Below are positions 1 through 8,280 of a stretch of 44,863 bases of DNA, piece by piece. The DNA comes from Syntrophomonadaceae bacterium. GTDB lineage: Bacteria > Bacillota > Dethiobacteria > DTU022. The stretch is from positions 1 through 44,863 of the forward strand of contig PWGX01000047.1 in the NCBI GenBank assembly GCA_003554615.1, given 5' to 3'. Position 1 is the stretch's first letter. The number at the start of each line of letters is the position of its first letter. Position numbers and translations under genes: made by a program. The notes beneath the pieces are model-generated. The model was not told the DNA's origin. It did no database searches and saw nothing but the letters and a program-made list of their open reading frames with translations.

Positions 1-79
1 TGGGTCACAAAAAGAAATTGCACCCCCAATAACCTGTCCCTGAGCTTGGATATTATGATATAATTCTGATATGCATTGT

Positions 80-94
80 TGATAATTAATATCA
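80..94. promoter_or_regulatory. Fur-family (probable Zur) operator upstream of znuA
   Basis: TGATAATTAATATCA agrees with the 7-1-7 Fur-family box TGATAATnATTATCA at 13 of the 14 defined positions. It lies 120 bp before the znuA start. A weak promoter candidate (TTGGAT at 46-51, TATGCA at 70-75) would place it at the transcription start. Fur, Zur and PerR boxes look alike; a Fur-family gene sits at the end of this same cluster, so zinc repression is the likeliest reading. The box is seen directly; the regulator assignment is inferred. Confidence 0.6.
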
Positions 95-213
95 ATGAGC
101 TCGCCTTTAACCCGGGCATCACCGTTGATAAGAGCGGGATAATGAGATATGTTTTCATTTACTGCCGGGTGAAGGCAGATTAAAGAAAATCTTTGATTAA
201 GGAGAGAAGTTTC

Positions 214-1197
214 TTGCAAAAAAGAATTTTTCTGATATGTGCCTGCCTGTTGATTGTTTTTGTGCTTTCCGGCTGTTCAACTGAAGAGGTTATCCCTGAC
301 GGAACAGAACCGGACCTAAAAGTAGTGACTACGATCTATCCCCTGGCCGATTTTGTTAAACAGCTGGGCGGAGACCGGGTGGAGGTGTCCCATCTTTTAC
401 CGGCCGGATCAAGCCCTCATACCTATGAGCCTACCGTAGAAAAGGCGCGGCTGGTTGAACGGGCGGACCTGTTTGTCTATGTGGGGGCGGACCTGGATAA
501 CTGGGCCGTAAATATGGCCGAAGCGGCCGATACCGAAATTGCAATTTTGGATTTATCAGAGCAAGCCGATTTAATAGAAGCGGTCGAGTATCATGATCTT
601 GAAAATGATGATCTGGAGGAAAATAGCCATGAACATGACCACAACAATCACGACCACCATGATAGTGACCATGACCATGGCCCGGAAGATCCCCACTTCT
701 GGCTTGATCCTTTAGTGGTACGTGATTCGATTTGTCCCGCTATTCATAAAGAACTGGTTGCCCTGGCTCCCGGAAGCGAAGATTATTTTAAAAACAGGCT
801 TGAGCAGTATCAACAGGACCTGAATGTTTTACATGAAGAAATCGTAGCGGCGGTAGACGGCTTCTCCAGGGACAGCTTTATTGCTTTTCATTCAGCCTGG
901 CAGTACTTTGCCGATCGATACGGTTTGGAGGAGCTGGCTGTAATAGCCCAGTTCCCCGGCCAGGAGCCATCGGCCGGATGGATTGCCGAGCTGGTGGAGC
1001 TGATCAGGGAAAAAGAAATAGGCGCTATTTTTACCGAGCCCCAGTTTTCACCTGAGCTGGCTGAAAGGATAGCTGAAGAAAGCGGCACTGAAGTAAAGAT
1101 TATCGATCCCCTGGGAGGAGAAGGTGTCCCCCGCAGGGAAACATACCTGGAGCTAATGAGATTTAACCTCTCTGTTTTCAAAGAGGCCATGGAATAA
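214..1197 (+). CDS. znuA: Zinc/manganese ABC transporter substrate-binding lipoprotein (ZnuA-like)
   Basis: Extracytoplasmic metal-binding component of a cluster A-I ABC importer, 327 aa. The TTG at 214 is chosen over an in-frame TTG at 193 because AAGGAGAG lies 7 nt upstream of it and it gives a clean lipoprotein signal peptide ending in LSGC (lipid Cys 21). The mature protein has the family ligands: a His in SPHTYEP, the DPHFWLDP motif, a His in AFHSAW and the C-terminal acidic region EPQFSPE. Between the first two lies a His/Asp-rich loop with about a dozen histidines, typical of ZnuA and a sign that zinc rather than manganese is the substrate. It heads znuA-znuC-znuB, with a Fur-type operator upstream. 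Substrate choice is inferred from the loop and the regulator, not shown. Confidence 0.93.
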   Translation: MQKRIFLICACLLIVFVLSGCSTEEVIPDGTEPDLKVVTTIYPLADFVKQLGGDRVEVSHLLPAGSSPHTYEPTVEKARLVERADLFVYVGADLDNWAVNMAEAADTEIAILDLSEQADLIEAVEYHDLENDDLEENSHEHDHNNHDHHDSDHDHGPEDPHFWLDPLVVRDSICPAIHKELVALAPGSEDYFKNRLEQYQQDLNVLHEEIVAAVDGFSRDSFIAFHSAWQYFADRYGLEELAVIAQFPGQEPSAGWIAELVELIREKEIGAIFTEPQFSPELAERIAEESGTEVKIIDPLGGEGVPRRETYLELMRFNLSVFKEAME

Positions 1198-1227
1198 AAC
1201 CGCCGGAAGTATGAGGAGTAGAGGATA

Positions 1228-1992
1228 TTGAACGAAGTAATAAAAGCCAACAACCTGACCGTTACCCTGGGCGGTAAAACAGTCTTGGAAGATATTACTT
1301 TTACGGCCGGCAGCGGAGAATTGACGGGAGTTATCGGCCCGAACGGTGCAGGTAAAACAACCCTGCTGCGGGCGATCCTTGGTTTGGTCTCCGTTCAGGG
1401 GGGCAGCCTGGCCGTGCTTGGAATTTCAGGGCAGCGGTTGAAAGAAGTCAGGCCCCGGATCGGTTATATGCCTCAGCGCCAGTCTTTTGAAAGGCGGTTT
1501 CCGCTTTCCTCTGCCGATGTAATCGCTACGGGGCTCCTTTCCCCGCGGACACTTTTTCGCAGGGTGCCGGGTAAAGAAGAGCACGTTAAAAAAGCACTCG
1601 GGTTGGTGGGGATGGAAGGTTTTTATGACCGCCCTTTCCAGGACCTCTCTGGAGGGGAACAGCAGCGCGTCCTGCTGGCCCGGGCCCTGGTCAGGCGCCC
1701 CAACCTGCTCCTGCTGGACGAACCAAATACCGGTCTTGATTTTCCGGCCCAGCAGAGTTTTGTTGAATTGCTGCGTGAGTTGAAAGAAAAAGAAAATTTA
1801 ACGATCCTCCTGGTTTCACATGACCTGGTTTCCATCGCCCCTGCGGCAGATATATTGCTTTGCATTAACCGGACCATGCATATTCACGGCCATCCGGCTG
1901 AAGTTTTGCGCAGCCCCCAGCTAGATGAGGCGTACCGCTGTCAGTTTGATTTCCTGACCACCGGGGGCGATAATGAGAGGTGCTGGCATTGA
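1228..1992 (+). CDS. znuC: Zinc/manganese ABC transporter ATP-binding protein (ZnuC-like)
   Basis: Cytoplasmic ATPase of the metal importer, 254 aa, normal length. Walker A GPNGAGKTT is near residue 38, the signature LSGGEQQRV near 141, Walker B LLLLDEP near 160, and the switch His in LLVSHD. The start is a TTG preceded by a GAGGAGTAGAGG purine tract. The gene follows znuA by 30 bp, and its stop overlaps the start of the permease gene, so the two are probably translationally coupled. Belongs to the metal (MntB/ZnuC) ABC clade by sequence feel and by context. Confidence 0.94.
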   Translation: MNEVIKANNLTVTLGGKTVLEDITFTAGSGELTGVIGPNGAGKTTLLRAILGLVSVQGGSLAVLGISGQRLKEVRPRIGYMPQRQSFERRFPLSSADVIATGLLSPRTLFRRVPGKEEHVKKALGLVGMEGFYDRPFQDLSGGEQQRVLLARALVRRPNLLLLDEPNTGLDFPAQQSFVELLRELKEKENLTILLVSHDLVSIAPAADILLCINRTMHIHGHPAEVLRSPQLDEAYRCQFDFLTTGGDNERCWH

Positions 1993-2801
1993 GCGAGATG
2001 TTTTCCTACGGCTTCATGCAAAGAGCCCTGCTTGCCGCCTTACTGGTAGGAATCCTCTGTCCTACCATATCGTTCTTTGTGGTTTTAAAACGGCTTTCAT
2101 TCCTGGGAGCGGGCATTTCTCACACTGCCCTGGGGGGGATAGCGATCGGCCTGGCTTCAGGATTGGACCCGGTCCTGACCGGGAGTATTTTTGCCGTTGG
2201 AACCGCTATGAGTACCGGTCATATCAGCCGGCTTGGCAAAATAAGCGAAGATACGGTAATCGGTATCTTTTATGCTTCGGGTATGGCCCTGGGAATTGCC
2301 CTGATCAGTACTTTTAAAGGGTATTATCCTGAGCTCTTTTCCCTGCTTTTTGGAAACATCCTTGCCGTTTCAACCCGTGACCTGCAGATTATGGCCGGTG
2401 TCCTGGCCGTGATCATCGTCTTTATCCTTCTTTTTTTCAAAGAATTGCTGGCGATTTGTTTTGATGAAGAAATGGCCGTTGCGGGAGGATTGCCGGTCGG
2501 CCCGCTCTATATGGGCCTTCTGGCTGCAATTGGTTTAACAGTAATGGTGTCCATCCAGCTGGTCGGTGTAGTGATGGTAGCGGCCCTGATAGTTATTCCA
2601 GGTGCCACGGCTTATCGCCTGAGCGGCAACTACCGCAGTATGGTTGCCTATTCGCTGGCTACCGGGTTAACCGGAAGTTTTGGAGGGCTTTTTATTTCTT
2701 ACTATTTTCCGGTGCCTCCGGGTGCAGCAATTGTTCTGATCCTGGCGCTTCTGTTTGGTATTGCTGTTGTGTTAAAATACCATTTTGAAAAGCACACCTG
2801 A
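1989..2801 (+). CDS. znuB: Zinc/manganese ABC transporter permease (ZnuB-like)
   Basis: Polytopic membrane permease of the ABC-3 family, about 270 aa with eight or more hydrophobic segments. It carries the family pattern of an early GAGISHTALGG loop and a late GVVMVAALIVIPGATAY helix. The TTG at 1989 overlaps the znuC stop (TTGA) and has GAGAGG 8 nt upstream; an in-frame GTG at 1980 is the alternative and adds three residues. It forms the channel through which metal handed over by ZnuA is moved using ZnuC. No terminator is visible before the Fur-family gene 67 bp downstream, so the regulator may be cotranscribed. Confidence 0.92.
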   Translation: MSEMFSYGFMQRALLAALLVGILCPTISFFVVLKRLSFLGAGISHTALGGIAIGLASGLDPVLTGSIFAVGTAMSTGHISRLGKISEDTVIGIFYASGMALGIALISTFKGYYPELFSLLFGNILAVSTRDLQIMAGVLAVIIVFILLFFKELLAICFDEEMAVAGGLPVGPLYMGLLAAIGLTVMVSIQLVGVVMVAALIVIPGATAYRLSGNYRSMVAYSLATGLTGSFGGLFISYYFPVPPGAAIVLILALLFGIAVVLKYHFEKHT

Positions 2802-2868
2802 TTTTTGTTTAAAATTTGGCGCCGGCTATGGATTTAATGCTTTTTATGGAGGAGGCAGTATTTGAATA

Positions 2869-3330
2869 ATGAATGATTCTTTCTTGGAGGAAGCCAAAGC
2901 GAAACTGCGCCGAAAGGGGTTTAAACTTACCGGTCCGCGGCTGGCGATTCTTAATTATTTGGCCAGAGAAAAAGGGCACCCCGATGTGCAGGGTATTTAT
3001 GAGGGAATCAGAACCGAATATCCGGGTATCGGCATGGCCACTGTTTATCGCACCGTGGATTTGCTGGTGGATATCGGGCTCCTGCGGGCTTTGGTATTGA
3101 AAAATAACCGGGTCCGATATGAACTGAACCGGCCCGGCGATCATCACCATCACCTGGTTTGTACGGCCTGCGGGGAGATTACCGAATTTGGCAGCTGTAA
3201 TTTCAAGTTGATCTGCGAAGAAATAGAAGATGTAACCCGGTTTAGAATTGAAGAGCATGCGCTAGAGGCTTACGGCCACTGCCCGGGCTGTTTGACTGAA
3301 AGCGGGGATTATTCCACGGAAAAAATGTAA
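2869..3330 (+). CDS. Fur-family metalloregulator (probable zinc uptake regulator)
   Basis: Transcriptional repressor of 153 aa, typical Fur length. The N-terminal winged helix includes the recognition-helix motif MATVYRTVDLL. The metal-binding hinge is HHHHLVC, and two CxxC pairs (CTAC near 101 and CPGC near 141) form the structural zinc site. The start ATG is preceded by GGAGGAGG about 13 nt upstream. The position directly after znuACB and the Fur-type box before znuA favour a Zur role, but Fur or PerR function cannot be excluded from sequence alone. The last 22 bp overlap the 3' end of the convergent fakA gene. Confidence 0.88.
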   Translation: MNDSFLEEAKAKLRRKGFKLTGPRLAILNYLAREKGHPDVQGIYEGIRTEYPGIGMATVYRTVDLLVDIGLLRALVLKNNRVRYELNRPGDHHHHLVCTACGEITEFGSCNFKLICEEIEDVTRFRIEEHALEAYGHCPGCLTESGDYSTEKM

Positions 3331-5012
3331 TAGTAAATTGGTTGGCCGCCGTGCTGAAGCTCAACTTCCAGTTCCGGATTTTTTTCAGCTACCGCATTGG
3401 CCAGGAGCGATGCCTCTGAGCGGGAAATATCACGCCCGTAAAAAATGGTCACAATATCGTTATCCTCAGTTATTATTTCCTCTGCCACTTCAAGAGCGGT
3501 CTGGTTCAAATCTTCCCCGGCGGAAACAATTTCATCTTCAAAGAGCCCTAGATACTGGCCGGTTTTAATATTTGATCCCCTGATGGTGGTATCCCGGGTT
3601 GCATAGGTAACCAGGCCTGTTTTCACCCTGGTTATCCCCTCCACCATGGCTGTGAGGTTGTTTTCAACCGGCTGGTACGGGTTGTAAGCCAGCAGGGCTG
3701 CCAGTCCTTCGGGCAAAGACCTGGTTTCAACAACTTCTACGTATTTATCTGCCAGGGTCTTAGCCTGTTCGGCAACCATAATGATATTTTTATTATTGGG
3801 AAGAATAACCGTCGCCTTCTGGGGTAGTTTTTGGACAGCGTGCAAGAGGTCTTCCACCTTGGGATTCATGGTCTGCCCACCAAAGACTATCTCATCGGCA
3901 CCCAGGCTGAGAAAGATCTCCCGGAAACCTTCCCCGAAGGATACTGAGATAATACCAGCTTCACCCTGTTCATGGCGCCCGGCTTTGGGTAAAATAATCG
4001 GCGTTTCCACCGGCGCTTTAGATGAAGCAGCTTCTTCGTGTTGATCTTCCATATTTTGAATCTTTATATCATGCAGGGTGCCGTAATCAAGTGCAGCCTG
4101 CAGGGCTAAGCCGGGCGATGCCGTATGGAGGTGAATTTTAGCCAGGTTTTTATCGGAGGCTACAATCAGGGAATCTCCGTAAGAAGATAATTCGCTTTCA
4201 AGGCCGGAGAAGGCCCCGTTTTCCGATTTGATGATCATTTCGGTACAGTAAGGATGTTGAAGATCTAACGGTTCAGAGGGGATCGGTCTTGTATGTTGTC
4301 CGGAGGGAATGGTGCTTGCCGGAAAGCCTCCTCCCGGCAGACTTTTTTGTTTGTGGTTGAGCAGATCATCAAGGGATTGTTTCATGGCATAAAGGCAGCC
4401 TTCAAGAAAAACCAGCAGTCCAAGCCCGCCGGCATCGACTACTCCGGCATCCTTGAGGGCGGGAAGCATTTCAGTGGTTTTTTCAAGGGCTGCTTTACCG
4501 CTTTTAATGGCTTCTTCCATGCTGTTGTGCACATTTTCGCCCTTTTTAACGGCATTCCTGATACCGCGGGCCATTTCCCTGGCCACGGTTAAAATTGTCC
4601 CTTCGACCGGGGTGGAAACAGCCTTATAAGCATAAACTACTGCATACTGAAAGGCTTTGCTAAATTCGCCCGGGGAGATGTAATCTTTTTTTTGCAAACC
4701 GTGGGCAATGCCCCGCAGGATTTGGGACAGGATAACCCCCGAATTGCCCCGGGCACCCATCAGGGCATGTGAGGCTACAATTTCGGAGAGTTCTCCTATG
4801 GATTCCCCTTCGTAAGACAAAGATCCTTTGACGGCGGCACCTAAAGTCATGCTCATATTTGTCCCGGTGTCGCCGTCGGGAACAGGGAATACATTAAGGG
4901 CATCGATTTTTTCTTTTTCACGTTCAAAGAAATAACTGGCCCCTAAAATCATTTTTTTAAAATCTTCCACGGATAATAAATAGTCTTGTGAAATTCTGGC
5001 TTCACTTGCCAT
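3309..5012 (-). CDS. fakA: Fatty acid kinase subunit FakA (DhaL/DAK2 domain, YloV family)
   Basis: Cytoplasmic kinase of 567 aa. The N-terminal DhaL (DAK2) domain shows the ADP-Mg binding motif PVPDGDTGTNMSMTL (near residues 44-58) and the GARGNSGVILSQILRG loop. The middle and C-terminal regions match the FakA/YloV layout, with a linker and a DegV-like C-terminal domain. In Firmicutes, FakA phosphorylates fatty acids presented by FakB (DegV) proteins to feed phospholipid synthesis; no fakB is in this window. The ATG start has AAGGAGC upstream. In many Clostridia the gene sits beside recG and asp23, which are absent here, so the locus is rearranged compared with that arrangement. Confidence 0.88.
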   Translation of the reverse strand: MASEARISQDYLLSVEDFKKMILGASYFFEREKEKIDALNVFPVPDGDTGTNMSMTLGAAVKGSLSYEGESIGELSEIVASHALMGARGNSGVILSQILRGIAHGLQKKDYISPGEFSKAFQYAVVYAYKAVSTPVEGTILTVAREMARGIRNAVKKGENVHNSMEEAIKSGKAALEKTTEMLPALKDAGVVDAGGLGLLVFLEGCLYAMKQSLDDLLNHKQKSLPGGGFPASTIPSGQHTRPIPSEPLDLQHPYCTEMIIKSENGAFSGLESELSSYGDSLIVASDKNLAKIHLHTASPGLALQAALDYGTLHDIKIQNMEDQHEEAASSKAPVETPIILPKAGRHEQGEAGIISVSFGEGFREIFLSLGADEIVFGGQTMNPKVEDLLHAVQKLPQKATVILPNNKNIIMVAEQAKTLADKYVEVVETRSLPEGLAALLAYNPYQPVENNLTAMVEGITRVKTGLVTYATRDTTIRGSNIKTGQYLGLFEDEIVSAGEDLNQTALEVAEEIITEDNDIVTIFYGRDISRSEASLLANAVAEKNPELEVELQHGGQPIYYYIFSVE

Positions 5013-5152
5013 TACCTTGCTCCTTAATTAATATTGAAAACGACTAATCAGAATAATATCATAAAATAAGTTCTTTTTCTACTGACCAGGAACCTTGTTT
5101 TTCCAAACCGGATCCCTATCCTTTACATCCCTGTCCTTGTTTCCCGGATCAA

Positions 5153-6103
5153 TCAGACATGGTTGCGGAGCATTAATTCTGATGGATGCGGTTCCAGGTA
5201 AACCTGGTTCTGGAGGTATGATACCCCGTACTTGCGCACGTAATGACTGACCATAGTCAGGGGTACCACCAGGGGAGTAGTGGAGCGGGCATAGGCATCA
5301 ATAATTTCTAAGAGCTCCGCTTTTTCATCACCGGCAAGGAAAGTTTTGAAATAGCCCATAATATGATAGAGGACGTTTACGTTTTTCTTTATTGTGGCTT
5401 TTAAAGCCATCGCTTCCATTAGGTAAGCCTGGTATTGATCCAGCAGCTCTTCACGGGGCATTGTTTTGCCGCCAGCAACCAGTTTGCCCATCTTCGACAG
5501 GTGTTTGGGGCTGTGGGCCATTAACTGCAGTTTGTGCCTGGTGTGAAATTGGACCAGCTTTTTATAATCCGGTGTGCTTTCCAGGAAAGACTGCCAGCGA
5601 TGGTAACAATAAACCCGCTCGATAAAATTTTCCCGGAGTTTTGCGTCGTGCAGGCGCCCTTCCTCTTCCAGGGGAAGAAGGGGAAAATGGTTTGCCACGG
5701 CAGAAGCAAAAAGACCCCGCCCTTTTTTTTGGGCCTGGCCGGAGTGTCCGTAAATCTTAACGCGATGCAGGCCTGAACTGGGGGAACCTTTTTTGAAAAT
5801 AAAGGCGCTTAACTTTTCGTTTTGCAGTTCCCTGATCATTTCTGCACAGAACTTTTTCATTTTGGCCGTATGATCGATGTTGCTCCTGGTGGTGACAAGC
5901 CGGGGCTGTTCAGGATCGCCTTCCAGGTGCATTGTTTCACGGGGCACAGGCAGGCCGCATTCCACTTCAGGGCAGACAGGTATAAAGTGGAAATATTCCG
6001 CCAGCACATCGGTAATATAGCGGTCCCGCTTGTGGCTGCCGTCATACCTGACCTGGTTGCCGAGCAGGCAGGAACTGACCCCCACTTTAATCCTGTCTTC
6101 CAT
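5153..6103 (-). CDS. DUF523-DUF1722 domain protein (TudS-like desulfurase fused to YbgA domain)
   Basis: Cytoplasmic protein of 316 aa. The N-terminal half is DUF523 (VGVSSCLLGNQVRYDG, then FIPVCPEVECGLPVPRE); the C-terminal half, from about residue 170, is DUF1722/YbgA. DUF523 proteins of the TudS type carry a [4Fe-4S] cluster on three cysteines and act as thiouracil desulfurases. Here the first two sites are present, but the third, usually in an SPSCG motif, reads GSPSSG, so a cluster ligand appears lost. The ATG start follows GAGGAGG with an 11-nt spacer. The gene is monocistronic in appearance, separated from fakA by 140 bp. The role of the fused protein is unknown. Confidence 0.8.
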   Translation of the reverse strand: MEDRIKVGVSSCLLGNQVRYDGSHKRDRYITDVLAEYFHFIPVCPEVECGLPVPRETMHLEGDPEQPRLVTTRSNIDHTAKMKKFCAEMIRELQNEKLSAFIFKKGSPSSGLHRVKIYGHSGQAQKKGRGLFASAVANHFPLLPLEEEGRLHDAKLRENFIERVYCYHRWQSFLESTPDYKKLVQFHTRHKLQLMAHSPKHLSKMGKLVAGGKTMPREELLDQYQAYLMEAMALKATIKKNVNVLYHIMGYFKTFLAGDEKAELLEIIDAYARSTTPLVVPLTMVSHYVRKYGVSYLQNQVYLEPHPSELMLRNHV

Positions 6104-6269
6104 CTGACCTGTTGCCTCCTCTTAACATAAACAGGTGTGGTAAAAAAACAAATTATGCTTTATATTAATTTTAAACTATTATAGTATAGATATGCAAAAA
6201 ACAGTATGGTGGGAACCTGATCCTGCAGCAGGTGGTCATTTAGGTAGAACATATGAAAGGGTGAGGGCT

Positions 6270-7226
6270 GTGTACAAAAAAGCCGGTTTTATCCTGACAG
6301 TGATTATTTTGGTGGCCGGTATTGCAGGGGCTGGATGTCAGCCCGGCAATGAAGAAATTGATGTCGAAACAGAAACAGAGGAGGAGCGAGACGAGCAGGT
6401 TGAATATATTCAAAGCGAGGGCATCTTTGTCGGTCAAATTGACAGCCAGTCTGTAGAAATTGAGGTAGCAGGCCAGCCCAGGGCTTTTGCCCTTTCTGAA
6501 GGAATAGATGTCTCAGGAATAGGCAGCGGCTCCAGAGTTTCTTTTACCTATGACGATCGGGGAGAGCGGCCTCTACTGCAATCGATTGAGGTTACAGATA
6601 AACCTTCAGATGAGGTTATCCAATCCGAGGGGACTTATGTCGGTCGAATTGACAGCCGTTCGGTGGAAATAGAAATTAATGGAGAGTACAGGGCTTTCAC
6701 GATAGACCGGGAAGCGACAGTGGAAGACTTAATCGATGGTTCAATAATAGCATTTACGTACAGGGAAACCGACTCCAGGCCGGTTTTGATGTCGGTTGAA
6801 ATTATCGAGGAGCCTGACCCTGGACAAGATGGTGAAACCATTGAAGTCAAGGGTGAAGGAATCTATATCGGCCAAATTGACAGCCGATCGGTTGAGATTT
6901 TTAGAAGCAGGGCTTTTACTCTTGGCCGGGGAGTAAGCGTTAATAATATTGCAGACGGCTCAAAGGTGGCTTTTACTTATACTGAAACCAGGGAGCGTGC
7001 AACCCTGAAGCAAATCGAAGCTGTTGACAGCCCTCCGGAGGGTGAGGTTATACCGGGGACATATAATGGACGGATCGATAGCCATTCAGTTGAAATTGAA
7101 TATGATCAGGCTTTTACCCTCGGGGAAGAGGTAGATGTGGAGAGCATTGCTGAAGGGTCAGAAATTGTTTTCACTTACCGGACAGGGCCGGCGAGACCGG
7201 TCCTAGTTTCAATTTCTGAACGGTAA
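6270..7226 (+). CDS. Lipoprotein with four tandem repeats of about 60 residues, unknown function
   Basis: I do not recognise a named family. The GTG at 6270 is preferred over ATG 6192: AAAGG lies 9 nt upstream, and the product (318 aa) starts with a short lipoprotein signal ending in AGAGC (lipid Cys 23). After an acidic linker come four repeats, near residues 50-108, 120-180, 196-250 and 262-318. Each has the pattern G.Y.G.IDS.SVEIE, then RAF.L, then I..GS.V.FTY and RP.L.SIE. The even spacing and alternating hydrophobic pattern suggest small all-beta modules exposed outside the membrane. It lies divergent from the DUF523 gene and begins a run of four envelope genes in the same direction. Confidence 0.75.
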   Translation: MYKKAGFILTVIILVAGIAGAGCQPGNEEIDVETETEEERDEQVEYIQSEGIFVGQIDSQSVEIEVAGQPRAFALSEGIDVSGIGSGSRVSFTYDDRGERPLLQSIEVTDKPSDEVIQSEGTYVGRIDSRSVEIEINGEYRAFTIDREATVEDLIDGSIIAFTYRETDSRPVLMSVEIIEEPDPGQDGETIEVKGEGIYIGQIDSRSVEIFRSRAFTLGRGVSVNNIADGSKVAFTYTETRERATLKQIEAVDSPPEGEVIPGTYNGRIDSHSVEIEYDQAFTLGEEVDVESIAEGSEIVFTYRTGPARPVLVSISER

Positions 7227-7379
7227 AACCTGCTGGAGCCGGATCATTTTACCTGTTTATTCATGCTTTTTAATGTTGATATAAACCATAACAATAAGTA
7301 CAATAGTTTAAAAACTGTATTCATAATTTATTTTCGCTGTTTTCTAGCGGAGTCTCTGATCGGCGGGAAGGGAAAGGTC

Positions 7380-8039
7380 ATGAAGCACTTATTATTGGTT
7401 GTGATTGTAACTGCAGCTGCTTTAGCCTTCGGGTGTGCGGCTGAAGAAACAGGAGAATCTAAAAAAGAAGCCCCTGATGAACTAAAAGCCGCCGAGATCG
7501 ATATTCAGTTGACTGATTATGTTTCAGAAGACGGCAAAGTTACAATAGCATTGGACCGTTACCTGGTTGATGATGACATCCCAAAAGAGATCAGCACTTT
7601 TTTTACGGCTGAAAAAGATGAGCATACCGGCAAGGACGAAAAAGAGGATTCTGAAGGAAAATTATACTTTGAAAGCTCCCAGATCAGGCTGTTGGAAAAA
7701 GAAGTACATTACCTGGCCATATTTGTAAATGTAAAAAATATTGAAGATGGATATTTTAAAATCCCTCCCGATTTTGATGACGAACAGCCGGTACTGGTAA
7801 GCGAGGATGGGGCCAGGTATGAACGGGTAATTACTCAATTCAAGTATACAGGCGGTGCTGAAAACTACTCCGGGTATAATGATCTACCGGAAGGATCCGA
7901 AGGAGTAATAGTTTTTGCCTATCCGGTTGAGGATGTGCCTGCTGAAGTTCATTATGTCTACTTTCTGGAAGAAAAACATAGGTCAGGAGTGGAGAAAGGG
8001 ACAATCATTGTTCCTTTAAACTTTTTAACAAATAATTAA
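7380..8039 (+). CDS. Putative lipoprotein with a C-terminal beta-rich (DUF4352-like) domain
   Basis: Predicted 219-aa lipoprotein. The ATG at 7380 has GGGAAAGG just upstream and gives a signal peptide with lipobox AFGC (Cys near 19); the reading frame is open further upstream to 7263 but without a ribosome binding site or signal peptide. After a charged linker the protein has an Ig-like pattern (YLAIFVNVKNIEDG, FKIPPDF, LVSEDGARYE, LPEGSEGVIVFAYPV) reminiscent of DUF4352 lipoproteins, which are extracellular and of unknown role. The domain name is a tentative resemblance only. The neighbours are other predicted surface proteins, suggesting a shared envelope role. Confidence 0.65.
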   Translation: MKHLLLVVIVTAAALAFGCAAEETGESKKEAPDELKAAEIDIQLTDYVSEDGKVTIALDRYLVDDDIPKEISTFFTAEKDEHTGKDEKEDSEGKLYFESSQIRLLEKEVHYLAIFVNVKNIEDGYFKIPPDFDDEQPVLVSEDGARYERVITQFKYTGGAENYSGYNDLPEGSEGVIVFAYPVEDVPAEVHYVYFLEEKHRSGVEKGTIIVPLNFLTNN

Positions 8040-8161
8040 TTTATTGTAATCGGGTGCAGGCAGGAATAATGTCGTCGATGTAGAAATTCCTTTGATGCTG
8101 AATATATGGAGTTTAAAATTCTTGCCTCTGTCAGGAAGGCAAGGTTTTTAACATTAAGAGA

Positions 8162-8199
8162 AAGCTGTTTCACGCGCTGCCCTGTCAGTGAAACAGCTT
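8162..8199. other. Stem-loop with perfect 12-bp arms between the lipoprotein and beta-helix genes
   Basis: AAGCTGTTTCAC (8162-8173) and GTGAAACAGCTT (8188-8199) are perfect inverted repeats around a 14-nt loop. No T tract follows on either strand, so it is not a textbook intrinsic terminator. It may mark an mRNA 3' end, a processing or stability element, or a protein site. The rest of the 241-bp gap (8040-8280) shows only the GAGAGGGG ribosome binding site of the next gene. Confidence 0.6.
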
Positions 8200-8280
8200 A
8201 TCTATGGCCTGATTTAATCAAATGAGTTTAATCAGTTCCAGGTATCAGGCCGGCTTAATTGTCATTGAGAGGGGTATTAT

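Noticed and set aside
6192-6269. Longer start of the four-repeat lipoprotein
   Set aside because: The added 26 residues are polar, have no ribosome binding site, and would bury the lipoprotein signal peptide.
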